The notes: generated by a model not told the origin, from the letters alone. Shown: positions 1 through 7,460, counted from the stretch's first letter. The stretch is 9,699 nucleotides of DNA from Desulfobulbaceae bacterium UBA2213 (GCA_002327225.1 DCUN01000155.1:123-9821); one strand, 5' to 3'. Numbers and translations: made by a program.

Positions 1-55
1 GAACCCGCAACCTGCTGATTACAAATCAGCTGCTCTGCCGTTGAGCTACGCCAGC
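1..55 (-). tRNA. tRNA-Thr (anticodon UGU), 3' end cut by window edge
   Basis: On the minus strand the 5' end of a tRNA starts at 55. A 7-nt acceptor arm is followed by TA, a 4-bp D stem (GCTC/GAGC), a 5-bp anticodon stem (GCTGA/TCAGC) enclosing loop TTTGTAA, a 5-nt variable loop and the first T-stem strand GCGGG followed by TTC. The anticodon at 23-21 reads TGT, so the tRNA decodes ACA and related Thr codons. The last ~20 nt (T-loop remainder, 3' acceptor strand and discriminator base) lie outside the window, so acceptor pairing cannot be checked. It is co-oriented with the qmo genes but separated from them by a terminator. Confidence 0.9.
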
Positions 56-69
56 ATATAAAAACAAAC

Positions 70-98
70 AACATACCTACTATAAACAAGTAAAGCAA
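70..98 (-). promoter_or_regulatory. Weak candidate promoter for tRNA-Thr
   Basis: On the minus strand a TTGCTT box (98-93) and a TATGTT box (75-70) are separated by 17 bp. They match the sigma70 consensus at 3/6 and 4/6 positions. Initiation 6-8 nt downstream would give a short leader before the tRNA at 55. The position between the qmo terminator and the tRNA makes a promoter necessary here, but these exact boxes are only the best of several poor options. Confidence 0.35.
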
Positions 99-129
99 TC
101 TTTTTCTATTTAGCCCTGTCTGTTTCTGC

Positions 130-169
130 AAAAAAAAAAAAGGCCATGCCAAAATGACACGGCCTTTTT
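130..169 (-). terminator. Rho-independent terminator after qmoC
   Basis: The inverted repeat 142-150 / 156-164 forms a 9-bp stem with a 5-nt loop, including G-U wobbles in the minus-strand RNA. It is followed on the minus strand by a run of 12 T (141-130). It lies 35 nt past the qmoC stop codon. The other side has five T (165-169), so it could also stop plus-strand transcription, but no plus-strand gene is visible. This marks the end of the qmo transcription unit and insulates the tRNA-Thr gene. Confidence 0.92.
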
Positions 170-199
170 AAAAAAACCAAAACCACTCTTTAATATGAC

Positions 200-1405
200 T
201 TACATGTCAGCAGATTTTTTACCAAATGCACTTTCTCTATATTTTTCAAAAGCCATGGCAAAAGTCCGATAAACAAGATGAGCAAACTTTGTATAGGGCA
301 TATACATAAAAAGCATCATTACAGCAACAAGATGGATATAATAAATCACATACCCTGGACCAGCCAGACCTGCCCAGCGTGCGATTTCTGCCAGAAGTCC
401 ACTCACACCAACAACCATGATCTCCCAGATCAGAAACCAATCATAGAATGTAGGCGTCAGGCCTTTCTCCGCTTCTTTCCTTGCACGATTCATCCACAGG
501 ATTCCAATACCAACAATCATGGCAACAGCAGAGACATTGGCAAGAATTTTAACAGGATTCCAGACCGACATGGGACCATGCAGAAAACTCAGGGCTGGAA
601 TAAGGGCAAGCACATCATTGGCAGTTGCCGACCAGGCGGTAACGATGAAAAGTCCGATAAAAGAAAGCATCAATGGCAGATGCCCCTGCACACGATCAAT
701 ATTCTCCTTACACTCTCTAAAACGTGAATGTTTGACAATTTCCTGAACAGAGGGCCAGAGAAATTCCTTGGCAAACTGTAGATATGAAGGCCTGAAATCA
801 CCTTTTATCCCAGCATTTTCTTCCATGCCCTTCCACATCGCGGAGACACCTTTAATGGAGGAGACAACAGCCAGTCCAGCAGCAGAAAGCATGATGAGGT
901 CGATCACAAAGACGTTTTTGGACAACCAGTGAAAATCCCAATGACCAAAAAAACGCTGATACCCATAGGTAGAAAAATCAGTCGCTGATGGAATAGAAAG
1001 CCCACCGGAAACCAACCATAAAACAAAAATAATTACAGAAGGGATTGCAATCAACATCGGCAACCCCTTTGAACTTGAGGCAAGCTTGGCAAGGCCAGAC
1101 GGCCATCCATAAAAGGTATAGGCATAGGCCCTGATAGCTCCAAGAACATCGCCTGGCTTTGCACCGCGAGGACAATAGGCTGTACAATCACCACAATTAT
1201 GACAGAGGAAAACGTCAGGATCAGCAACCAACTTCTCCTTCAATCCCCACTGGGCCCAAATCATCTCTTTGCGCGGAAAAGGCTTTGTATCCGTAGAAAG
1301 AGGACAAACTACAGAGCAGGTAGCACACTGATAACATTTCTTCAGCGTATCACCACCAGCACCTTTAAGATATTTAATAAACTCTAAATCCGGTTGAACA
1401 TTCAT
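200..1405 (-). CDS. qmoC: Quinone-interacting membrane-bound oxidoreductase subunit C
   Basis: QmoC is the membrane subunit of the Qmo complex, a fusion of HdrC-like and HdrE-like parts that links the quinol pool to APS reduction. From the start at 1405 (401 aa), residues 24-34 and 68-78 are two CxxCxxCxxxCP motifs for two [4Fe-4S] clusters. From about residue 114 onward there are about six hydrophobic segments (near 116-135, 165-185, 243-260, 285-305, 323-343 and 350-370). Histidines at 242, 276, 358 and 376 are possible heme-b ligands. The first in-frame ATG (1414) touches the AGGAGG motif and so cannot use it; the ATG at 1405 is 9 nt away and gives a product starting MNVQPDL. It is the last gene of the operon, 141 nt after qmoB, with a terminator downstream. 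Function is known for the family; the heme ligands are inferred. Confidence 0.95.
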   Translation of the reverse strand: MNVQPDLEFIKYLKGAGGDTLKKCYQCATCSVVCPLSTDTKPFPRKEMIWAQWGLKEKLVADPDVFLCHNCGDCTAYCPRGAKPGDVLGAIRAYAYTFYGWPSGLAKLASSSKGLPMLIAIPSVIIFVLWLVSGGLSIPSATDFSTYGYQRFFGHWDFHWLSKNVFVIDLIMLSAAGLAVVSSIKGVSAMWKGMEENAGIKGDFRPSYLQFAKEFLWPSVQEIVKHSRFRECKENIDRVQGHLPLMLSFIGLFIVTAWSATANDVLALIPALSFLHGPMSVWNPVKILANVSAVAMIVGIGILWMNRARKEAEKGLTPTFYDWFLIWEIMVVGVSGLLAEIARWAGLAGPGYVIYYIHLVAVMMLFMYMPYTKFAHLVYRTFAMAFEKYRESAFGKKSADM

Positions 1406-1414
1406 TCTACTCAT

Positions 1415-1420
1415 CCTCCT
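1415..1420 (-). promoter_or_regulatory. qmoC ribosome binding site that decides the start
   Basis: A consensus AGGAGG on the minus strand ends directly against the ATG at 1414 (spacing 0). The next in-frame ATG at 1405 sits 9 nt downstream, within the usable range. This favours 1405 as the start and a 401-residue QmoC over the longer 404-residue reading. Confidence 0.75.
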
Positions 1421-1465
1421 GTTATATTAACAAATCTTTTGATCAAGACTAGAAAAGAGCGAAAA

Positions 1466-1530
1466 TCTCTTCAATCAAGAGAAGCATACTACTGGCGTTC
1501 CCCTCTATTTGCAAGACAAGGAACACCAGT
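1466..1530 (-). other. Two consecutive RNA hairpins between qmoB and qmoC
   Basis: In the minus-strand RNA, 1530-1520 pairs with 1501-1491 as an 11-bp stem closing an 18-nt loop. The only non-Watson-Crick pair is a U-G wobble. A second stem of 6 bp with a 5-nt loop (1482-1466) follows at once, trailed by four U. The first stem starts 16 nt after the qmoB stop. Neither looks like an efficient terminator, since the first lacks a U-run and the second is short and A-U rich. They could serve as an RNA-processing or stability element between the two cistrons. The role is inference. Confidence 0.5.
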
Positions 1531-1546
1531 ATCTATTCAAACAGGA

Positions 1547-3811
1547 CTAGAAACCCTTGAATGGGTTAGGACCAAGTTCAACTATCTCATCAACAAAATC
1601 ATTGAGAAGTTGGGGGATTTTATCATAGTCGGTAATCGATATCTGCTCAGAGCGAACACGCTCCGGCTCAAGCCCAAGGGTGGATAGAGAATCACCAATG
1701 TTTTCCATACGCTTGGTGGCAATTTCAGAACCCTTGACAAAGTGGCACTGATAATCGTCACCATATTTACAGCCAAGAAGCATGGCGCCGTCCATACCGG
1801 CCGAGAGCAGGTCACGAACCCAGGCCATATTCACGGAACCAAGACAACGAACAGGAACGATACGAACCATATGATTGAGCTTATTGCGTCTCATACCAGC
1901 CATATCCAAGGCAGGATAGGCGTCATTCTCACAGGCAAAGATCACAATACGCAATTTGTCTTCATCATCTTCAGGAACTTCGATGGACTTGAGCATCGCT
2001 CCAATGAGATCGACATTGTAATCCTTGAAGCCGATAATACGCTCAGGGCAGGCTCCCATACAGGTACCGCAACGACGACATCGTGTAGGGTTCGGCAATG
2101 GCGTACCCTTGGCATCATCATCAAGGGCCCCAAACGGACACTCTTCCGTACAACGTTTACACTGGGTACAACGCTGCATGAAGAATTCCGGATAGGTCTT
2201 ATCCCCTGATCGTGGATGTACAGACACACCGCGGTCAGCAGACTCTATACACTGAATAGCCTTCAATGCCGCACCAGTAGCGTCATCAATAGTCTCTTCC
2301 ATGTTCATGGCCTTACGTACACCACCACAGGTATAAATACCGGTCCGACGAGTCTCATAAGGAAAACAGATGAAATGAGAGTCGGCATAGCCATCAAAGA
2401 GGCCAAGATCGAGGAAAGCTGGCCCCTGGCGATAGGCCAGATTAATGGTATTATCGATCTTGGTCGTTGGTACCATACCGGCCGCCAGAACAACCAGATC
2501 AACATCAAGACTCAGGTCTTCGCCAAGAAGGGTATCTTTGGCCGAAACAGTACAACAGTTTCCGGCAGCCACGACACCCGTTACTGCAGCCTTGGTCAGG
2601 AAAATGCCGTCATCCTGCTGAACCCCCTTATAGAACAGCTCCATATGACCAGGAGTGCGCATGTGCTGATAGAGGATATAGGCCTTTGCATCAGCGTTAT
2701 TCTCACGGACATACTTGGCCTGTTTAAGCGCCACCATAGAGGTTACAGAATTACAATACGGGAAATCCTGATCGTTCTCCTCACCGCCTGGGCTCATGAT
2801 AAAGGCAACGGAATTGATACCGGAAAGCTTATTTTCTTTTGCCATCTTCTCAAACTGAGCGTTGGTAACAACCTTCTCATTCACGCCATGTCCGAGATGA
2901 GTGTATTCAGAGACATCTGCAGGAACCCAACCGGTAGCCAGAACTACGGCGCCAAATTTCTGCGCCTCAGGATTGCCTTCAGCGTAAGGTTTGAGACCAG
3001 CATTGGGATCTTCCATCTTACCTTGGCTGATAAGGTCCTGCTCATCAACACCAACTTTAGCGGGGGCATCCCACTCAGTCTTGGAGCCGGCAGCCTTCAG
3101 GCTCACCCCAAAATCACCAGGAGCGCCACCTATTCTGGCGACCTCAGTAGAAGTCTTCACAGTAATATTGGCATCCGCTTCAACCGCGGCAACCATGGTA
3201 GCTATAGAATTTGGCTCAAGCTCGGCATAAGGAAGCTTGGTTGGAAACTGCTTGGCCCAGCCAAGGGCCTTTCCACCCAACTTATCAGTTTTCTCAACGA
3301 TAGTAACCTTGCTTCCGGCCTTGGAGGCCTCAAGCGCAGCGGTCATACCGGCGATACCACCGCCCATCACCAGGATCTCCTTATTCAGGGTCTCCAAGGC
3401 AAAAGGGACAGGAAGTTCAGTTTTCTTGGCACGTGTGCAGGCCATACGCACATAGTCGCTGGCCGTTTCCTGCAACCATTCCTTGTGTGCGTCCTCTTTT
3501 CCTTCCTCAGCAACTCCAGCTGACCAGATTACCTGCTCGCGCAGATTGGCGCGGACAGTGATCGTATCATCGCCAAAATTGAATTCATTCTGCATGACAC
3601 GAGGAGAGCAGGCACAGATCGTGGCAACATTCACTCCATTTTCACTCATGTCTTTTTCGATAAATGCTCGTCCATCGGCACCACAAAGATATGAATGATC
3701 CTTGCAGTCCATGGACATCTCACCGGTTACCAGCGTCGTCAGCCCTTCAATATCAAGGGCTTCGCCAATGCCGCAACCTGTACATATATAGGCACTATAC
3801 TTTTTATCCAT
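1547..3811 (-). CDS. qmoB: Quinone-interacting membrane-bound oxidoreductase subunit B (HdrA-MvhD fusion)
   Basis: QmoB is a cytoplasmic iron-sulfur flavoprotein of the Qmo complex, 754 aa. The N-terminal ~130 residues hold scattered cysteines (10, 13, 36, 43, 66, 68) in an HdrA-like lead domain with a CACSPR motif. An FAD-binding HdrA core follows, with GGGIAG at 150-155 and a second dinucleotide-fold strand near 286-296 (VVLATGW). Two ferredoxin clusters sit at C548/551/554/558 and C578/581/584/588. The C-terminal part (about 620-754) resembles MvhD, the subunit that links hydrogenase to Hdr in methanogens, and has cysteines at 627, 656, 681 and 689 suited to a [2Fe-2S] centre. The start at 3811 has AGGAGGT 8 nt upstream, inside the end of qmoA. 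The 3-bp gap from qmoA suggests translational coupling. The electron partner of the MvhD-like part is unsettled. Confidence 0.95.
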   Translation of the reverse strand: MDKKYSAYICTGCGIGEALDIEGLTTLVTGEMSMDCKDHSYLCGADGRAFIEKDMSENGVNVATICACSPRVMQNEFNFGDDTITVRANLREQVIWSAGVAEEGKEDAHKEWLQETASDYVRMACTRAKKTELPVPFALETLNKEILVMGGGIAGMTAALEASKAGSKVTIVEKTDKLGGKALGWAKQFPTKLPYAELEPNSIATMVAAVEADANITVKTSTEVARIGGAPGDFGVSLKAAGSKTEWDAPAKVGVDEQDLISQGKMEDPNAGLKPYAEGNPEAQKFGAVVLATGWVPADVSEYTHLGHGVNEKVVTNAQFEKMAKENKLSGINSVAFIMSPGGEENDQDFPYCNSVTSMVALKQAKYVRENNADAKAYILYQHMRTPGHMELFYKGVQQDDGIFLTKAAVTGVVAAGNCCTVSAKDTLLGEDLSLDVDLVVLAAGMVPTTKIDNTINLAYRQGPAFLDLGLFDGYADSHFICFPYETRRTGIYTCGGVRKAMNMEETIDDATGAALKAIQCIESADRGVSVHPRSGDKTYPEFFMQRCTQCKRCTEECPFGALDDDAKGTPLPNPTRCRRCGTCMGACPERIIGFKDYNVDLIGAMLKSIEVPEDDEDKLRIVIFACENDAYPALDMAGMRRNKLNHMVRIVPVRCLGSVNMAWVRDLLSAGMDGAMLLGCKYGDDYQCHFVKGSEIATKRMENIGDSLSTLGLEPERVRSEQISITDYDKIPQLLNDFVDEIVELGPNPFKGF

Positions 3812-3814
3812 TGA

Positions 3815-5077
3815 TTACGACCTCCTGGAAACCTGAATTGCCTTTAAGGCAGCAGCAGTAGATGACTGGTTCGTGGTAACAACATCAGCTGCCTTACGAG
3901 CACAGCCAGCAGAAATCATTCCCTTCTCTGGATCAGAGATTATAAAACCACTAGTATCCATGGCTAAAGCAACAGGTGCTCCCTGCACAGCCAGTGAAGG
4001 CTGCATGCCGGTTGCAAGAACTGCCATATCCACTTTCTGTCTAATTTTCTCACCTGTTACCGCATTCTCAGCGACAACGGTCACTCCCCCATCAGCCTCA
4101 GGGATAATCTCTGCAACTTTTCCCTTAATGAAGGTCGAATTGGCATCCGACATCAGCTTCTCGCGGAATTTCTCATATTTCCCAGGAGTACGCAGATCAA
4201 TATAAAAGACATAGATCTTGGCTTCAGGATAGCGTTCGCGGATATAGGTCATCTGTTTAAAGGTGGCCATACAACAGATATAGGAGCAGAACTCAAGATG
4301 GTTCTCGTCCCTTGAACCGGCACACTGAACAAATGCAAAGGATTCTGGTTCTTTACCATCGCCAGGACGAACAATGGCACCATCGGTAGGTCCACCGGGC
4401 GCTGCCATCCGCTCAATCATCATATTGGTAACTATGGCCTGAGACTGTCCGAATTTCAGGTTGTCCATCTTGGTTGGATCATATGGAGTCCAGCCTGTAG
4501 CCCAGATAATAGCAGCAACCTTAATGGTTTTGGTCTCTGGCTGCATATCAAGATCAACGGCATTGTACTTGCAGGCTGCCTTCACTGCAGCAGCTCCGTT
4601 TGCAGACAGCGCTGCTTTATTGATCACATACCGGCGCGGGAAGGCCATCTCATGAGGAAGATAAGCGGCTTTACTCTTATTCATTCCCATGTTGAAGTCA
4701 TTATCAATCTCATCTGGACAAGCGATATTACAATCACCACAGGCTGTACAGTTAGCATTGACATACCGTGGCGCTGTTTCCAGAGTCACTTCATAATTGC
4801 CAGGGCCACCGGTTACAGCTTTGACGGTGGTCATGGTATAAGGACGAATCTTGCGATTATCCTTTATCCGCTTAAAGTTGATCTCAAGACCGCAACTTGG
4901 TGGACACAGCTTGGGAAAATATTGATTCAGCTGTGCTACACGACCACCAAAATAGGCGTTCTTTTCGACCAGAAAAACATCACTTCCGACTTCAGCGGCT
5001 TCAAGGGCCGATGTCAGCCCACTGATACCACCGCCTACGACCAAAATTGCACCTGAGGCGCCTTGCTCGTCAGTCAT
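3815..5077 (-). CDS. qmoA: Quinone-interacting membrane-bound oxidoreductase subunit A (HdrA-like)
   Basis: QmoA is the small HdrA-like flavoprotein of the Qmo complex, 420 aa. An N-terminal Rossmann fold has GGGISG at 15-20 and an acidic FAD-ribose position in VEKN at 37-40. The segment around 45-62 (GGRVAQ through CPPSC) matches HdrA-type proteins. Cysteines 110, 113, 116 and 120 form a CxxCxxCxxxCP [4Fe-4S] motif. QCAGSRD at 251-257 followed by C264, C268 and C269 is the conserved HdrA block, and a second nucleotide-fold strand lies near 351-358 (MAVLATGM). It has no membrane segment, so it is expected on the cytoplasmic face with QmoB, docked on QmoC. The ATG at 5077 has GGAGG with 6-nt spacing. 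It is the first gene after the strong terminator that follows aprA, so it needs its own promoter or regulated read-through. Confidence 0.95.
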   Translation of the reverse strand: MTDEQGASGAILVVGGGISGLTSALEAAEVGSDVFLVEKNAYFGGRVAQLNQYFPKLCPPSCGLEINFKRIKDNRKIRPYTMTTVKAVTGGPGNYEVTLETAPRYVNANCTACGDCNIACPDEIDNDFNMGMNKSKAAYLPHEMAFPRRYVINKAALSANGAAAVKAACKYNAVDLDMQPETKTIKVAAIIWATGWTPYDPTKMDNLKFGQSQAIVTNMMIERMAAPGGPTDGAIVRPGDGKEPESFAFVQCAGSRDENHLEFCSYICCMATFKQMTYIRERYPEAKIYVFYIDLRTPGKYEKFREKLMSDANSTFIKGKVAEIIPEADGGVTVVAENAVTGEKIRQKVDMAVLATGMQPSLAVQGAPVALAMDTSGFIISDPEKGMISAGCARKAADVVTTNQSSTAAALKAIQVSRRS

Positions 5078-5128
5078 ACCATTCCTCCATGAGTACTCTT
5101 AATATTTACTTTGAAGGTCTTTTTGCCC

Positions 5129-5141
5129 CTCACTGAGTGAG
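5129..5141. promoter_or_regulatory. 13-bp hyphenated palindrome in the qmoA leader
   Basis: CTCACT-G-AGTGAG has two perfect 6-bp arms around one base, 52 bp upstream of the qmoA start and downstream of the candidate TATAAT. The symmetry suits a dimeric regulator or a small hairpin. It is short enough to have arisen by chance. Confidence 0.3.
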
Positions 5142-5208
5142 AATAAAGGCATCAAAGACATCAATTCCTAACCAACTCTATCCATTCCTACTACTGTTTA
5201 CCTGATAA

Positions 5209-5237
5209 ATTATAAAAAAATTATTACTCAATACTCT
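5209..5237 (-). promoter_or_regulatory. Candidate qmoABC promoter
   Basis: A perfect TATAAT lies at 5214-5209 on the minus strand, preceded by a T-rich tract. At 17-bp spacing the -35 position (5237-5232) reads AGAGTA, which is a poor match, and the nearby TTGAGT is only 11 bp away. If used, initiation near 5202 would give a leader of about 125 nt. The need for a promoter between the terminator and qmoA supports it, but the weak -35 suggests an activator or a different sigma factor, or a chance box in A+T-rich DNA. Confidence 0.35.
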
Positions 5238-5304
5238 CTTTTGTAACTCATCCAGATCAAAGGGGTTCAAAAGACCTTTAACCTGAATCAATCACAATAC
5301 ATAG

Positions 5305-5344
5305 AAAAAATCTCCAGGAGTCCGAAGACTCCTGGAGATTTTTT
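5305..5344 (-). terminator. Strong intrinsic terminator between aprA and qmoA
   Basis: Two perfectly complementary 18-nt arms (5305-5322 and 5327-5344) flank a 4-nt loop. In the minus-strand RNA the loop reads UUCG closed by a C-G pair, the extra-stable C(UUCG)G tetraloop. The outer six pairs are A-U and supply the U-tract on exit. It starts 32 nt after the aprA stop. It is textbook in form and oriented to stop transcription coming from aprBA, making aprBA a mainly separate message from qmoABC. Confidence 0.95.
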
Positions 5345-5376
5345 ATTCTTCCATCATGAAACCAGGTTCTAAAATA

Positions 5377-7395
5377 TTAGATCCAAGGATCGGTCTCTAC
5401 GATGTTAATACACTCAACCTTCTCACACAACCACTCCTGGGTCTCAGGATTGAAGGTGGAGTTAACAAAACACTTCCAGTTTTCGTCATCACAGGTTGGG
5501 AAGTCAGAGCGATAGTAGAATCCTGGGTAGCGGGACTCTTTACGGAACTCGATGTGACGAATATGGGTCTCTACACACCAGATACGATGGTAGTTCTCCC
5601 AGGCACGAAGGAGCTCATGCAGATCGCCGGCAGCCATCTTGGCAGCATCTTCACGCAGCATCTTCAGGAGATCAAGACAGATGTTCAGAAGTTTACCAGA
5701 GGTCATGTAGTATGTAGCAACACCACCACCATACTCATCGGTGGCCTTCATCAAACGCATCATGATACCTGCTGGTTTGCAGAAATTAGGATTCACGTTT
5801 GAAGAGGTGGATGCACCAACAAATTCATGATAGCGACGAACTGGTGCATAGATCTCATCAGCAAGCTCTTGAGGAGTTTGCTTCAATTCTGGCTTGAAGG
5901 ATGCATTGTCACGACAGAATTTCACCATCTGCTTGGCAACAATACGACCCTCTGCATGGGCACCGGAGGAGAACTTGTGACCGGAAGCGCCAACTCCATC
6001 ACCAGCAGTGAAGAGTCCGTCAACGGTGGTCATACGGTTATAGCCCCACTTATACTTGTGAGAACGTGAAGGATTGGCAACATTAGGAACCCAATCTTCC
6101 TCTGGACCAGAGGTCCAGATACCACAACAACCGGAGTGAGATCCAAGCATGTAGGGTTCGGTTGGCATAATCTCGGAACCGACTTTCTCTGGCTCGATGT
6201 TGGCACCAGCCCAGAGGCCGGCCTGTCCAACAGACATGTCAAGGAAATCTTCCCATGCTTCAGACTCAAGATGCTTCCAGTATTTCTTAACACCCTTCTC
6301 GTCCATGCCGGCAGCTTTCTTGGCATCAAGGAAGGCGTTCAGAGCAACGTCAGTTGCCATATAGATTGGACCACGGCCAGCTTTCAGCTCATTGAGCATC
6401 AAGTGGTTACGCAGACAGGTAGGAGTAACGGCAGAGGCGCCATAAGGCATGAACTTTTCAAGCTCATCTTTTACTGCTGGGCTGTTGGCATAGAACTCAC
6501 CAAGACCGTTCTGTACTTTGGCCTTGAAAAGAAGGAACCAGGCACCAACAGGACCGTATCCATCCTTGAAACGAGCAGGGGTGAAACGATTCTCCATCAT
6601 GGTCAGAGTAGCTCCAACCTGGGCGCACATGGTGTAGGTGGAACCGGCATTCCATACTGGATACCAGGCACGACCTTTACCCTCACCAGTTGAGCGTGGG
6701 CGGAAAATGTTAACCGCACCACCACAGGCTACGAGAGCAGTCTTGCAACGGAAGACATGAACCTTGTTCTCACGGGTAGAGAAACCAACAGCACCAGCGA
6801 TCTGGTTGGCTTTGTTCTTGTCAAGCAGCATCTTTACAATGAAGATACGCTCAAGGCAGTTCTCAGCACCAAGTGCGGTTTTGGCTGGCTCAGCAACGAT
6901 ACACTTGTAGGATTCACCGTTGATCATGATCTGCCATTTACCGGTACGAACAGGAGTACCGCCTTCACGAAGGCTCTTGGCAGGGGCAGCACCATCAAGG
7001 TTGTTGCCATCGGCATCGAGCTTCCAGATTGGCAGGCCCCACTCTTCAAACAGCTTTACAGACTCATCTACGTGACGGCCACAATCGTAAATCAGATCCT
7101 CACGAACAACACCCATAAGGTCATTACGAACCATCTTTACATAATTCTCAATTGGGTTTGAGCCGATATAGGTGTTGATAGCAGAAAGTCCCTGGGCAAC
7201 AGCACCGGAACGCTCCATGGAAGCCTTATCAACGAGGGTAATCTTCATGCCCGGGGGGGCCCATTTCATGATCTCGAAAGCAGTGCCGCAGGCAGCCATA
7301 CCGCCGCCAACGATAAGAACGTCAACATCATGCTCGACGATCTCTGGATTTACCACGGCAGCAAGCTCACCATTTGGTTTATTTGGTAATGCCAT
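5377..7395 (-). CDS. aprA: Adenylylsulfate (APS) reductase alpha subunit
   Basis: AprA is the FAD-containing catalytic subunit of dissimilatory APS reductase. With AprB it reduces APS to sulfite and AMP in the cytoplasm. The protein has 672 aa, about the usual family size. GGGMAACG at 30-37 is the FAD-binding Rossmann motif of the fumarate reductase-like fold. By recall of the Archaeoglobus enzyme, the substrate-site tryptophan should be W244 (AWYPVW), the arginine is in RFTPARFKDGYGPVG (270-284), and the histidine is H420 in GSHSGCCG. TAGDGVGASGHKFSSGAH (463-480) is the second FAD-contact block. The start at 7395 has AGGGAG with 8-nt spacing. It follows aprB by 65 bp, and the strong terminator comes next. 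I see no truncation or frameshift. The residue assignments are by motif and have not been aligned. Confidence 0.98.
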   Translation of the reverse strand: MALPNKPNGELAAVVNPEIVEHDVDVLIVGGGMAACGTAFEIMKWAPPGMKITLVDKASMERSGAVAQGLSAINTYIGSNPIENYVKMVRNDLMGVVREDLIYDCGRHVDESVKLFEEWGLPIWKLDADGNNLDGAAPAKSLREGGTPVRTGKWQIMINGESYKCIVAEPAKTALGAENCLERIFIVKMLLDKNKANQIAGAVGFSTRENKVHVFRCKTALVACGGAVNIFRPRSTGEGKGRAWYPVWNAGSTYTMCAQVGATLTMMENRFTPARFKDGYGPVGAWFLLFKAKVQNGLGEFYANSPAVKDELEKFMPYGASAVTPTCLRNHLMLNELKAGRGPIYMATDVALNAFLDAKKAAGMDEKGVKKYWKHLESEAWEDFLDMSVGQAGLWAGANIEPEKVGSEIMPTEPYMLGSHSGCCGIWTSGPEEDWVPNVANPSRSHKYKWGYNRMTTVDGLFTAGDGVGASGHKFSSGAHAEGRIVAKQMVKFCRDNASFKPELKQTPQELADEIYAPVRRYHEFVGASTSSNVNPNFCKPAGIMMRLMKATDEYGGGVATYYMTSGKLLNICLDLLKMLREDAAKMAAGDLHELLRAWENYHRIWCVETHIRHIEFRKESRYPGFYYRSDFPTCDDENWKCFVNSTFNPETQEWLCEKVECINIVETDPWI

Positions 7396-7460
7396 ATTAA
7401 AATCTCCCTAAAATATTAAAAGAGTTTGTGTGCAATTCTTCTCAAAAGTATGAGGTTGAA

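Larger units (their letters stand above)
5115..5277. repeat. Long-spaced imperfect inverted repeat ahead of qmoA
   Basis: The arm 5115-5130 (AGGTCTTTTTGCCCCT) is nearly the reverse complement of 5261-5277. They share a 9-10 bp core (AAGGTCTTTT) and a CCCCT block, separated by 2-3 mismatched bases, with weaker similarity extending outward. The arms are 130 nt apart and enclose the TATAAT box. This could be a long-range RNA stem in read-through transcripts or the ends of a small MITE-like remnant of about 165 bp. No clear target duplication is visible. Confidence 0.45.
5078..5304. other. qmoA upstream region (gene-free, structured)
   Basis: No gene is visible in this stretch on either strand. 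It contains a TATAAT box on the minus strand (5214-5209), a 13-bp hyphenated palindrome (5129-5141), a widely spaced imperfect inverted repeat (5115-5130 and 5261-5277), and the qmoA ribosome site (5088-5084). It is A+T-rich compared with the flanking genes and most likely holds the promoter and leader of a separate qmoABC transcript. Confidence 0.6.

Noticed and set aside
1..55. tRNA-Thr as an integration site for a mobile element
   Set aside because: No integrase, attachment repeat or mobile gene is visible in the window, and the tRNA 3' end is outside it.
278..727. 149-codon plus-strand frame opposite qmoC
   Set aside because: It is antisense to the transmembrane part of qmoC, with a composition rich in His, Asn and Thr as expected from reading the complement of a membrane protein gene.
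1415..1465. Separate promoter for qmoC
   Set aside because: TAATAT and TTGATC are present, but only about 11-14 bp apart and overlapping the ribosome site region. Spacing is wrong for sigma70.
2216..3523. 435-codon open frame on the plus strand
   Set aside because: It lies wholly antisense to qmoB, which has clear family motifs throughout. The translation has no recognisable domain, no ribosome site was found, and it is best explained as a shadow frame.
5292..5297. TTGTGA on the minus strand as an HcpR/CRP-type site ahead of qmoA
   Set aside because: Only one half-site is present. The partner TCACAA at the right spacing is missing, and the site lies next to the terminator and far from the candidate promoter.
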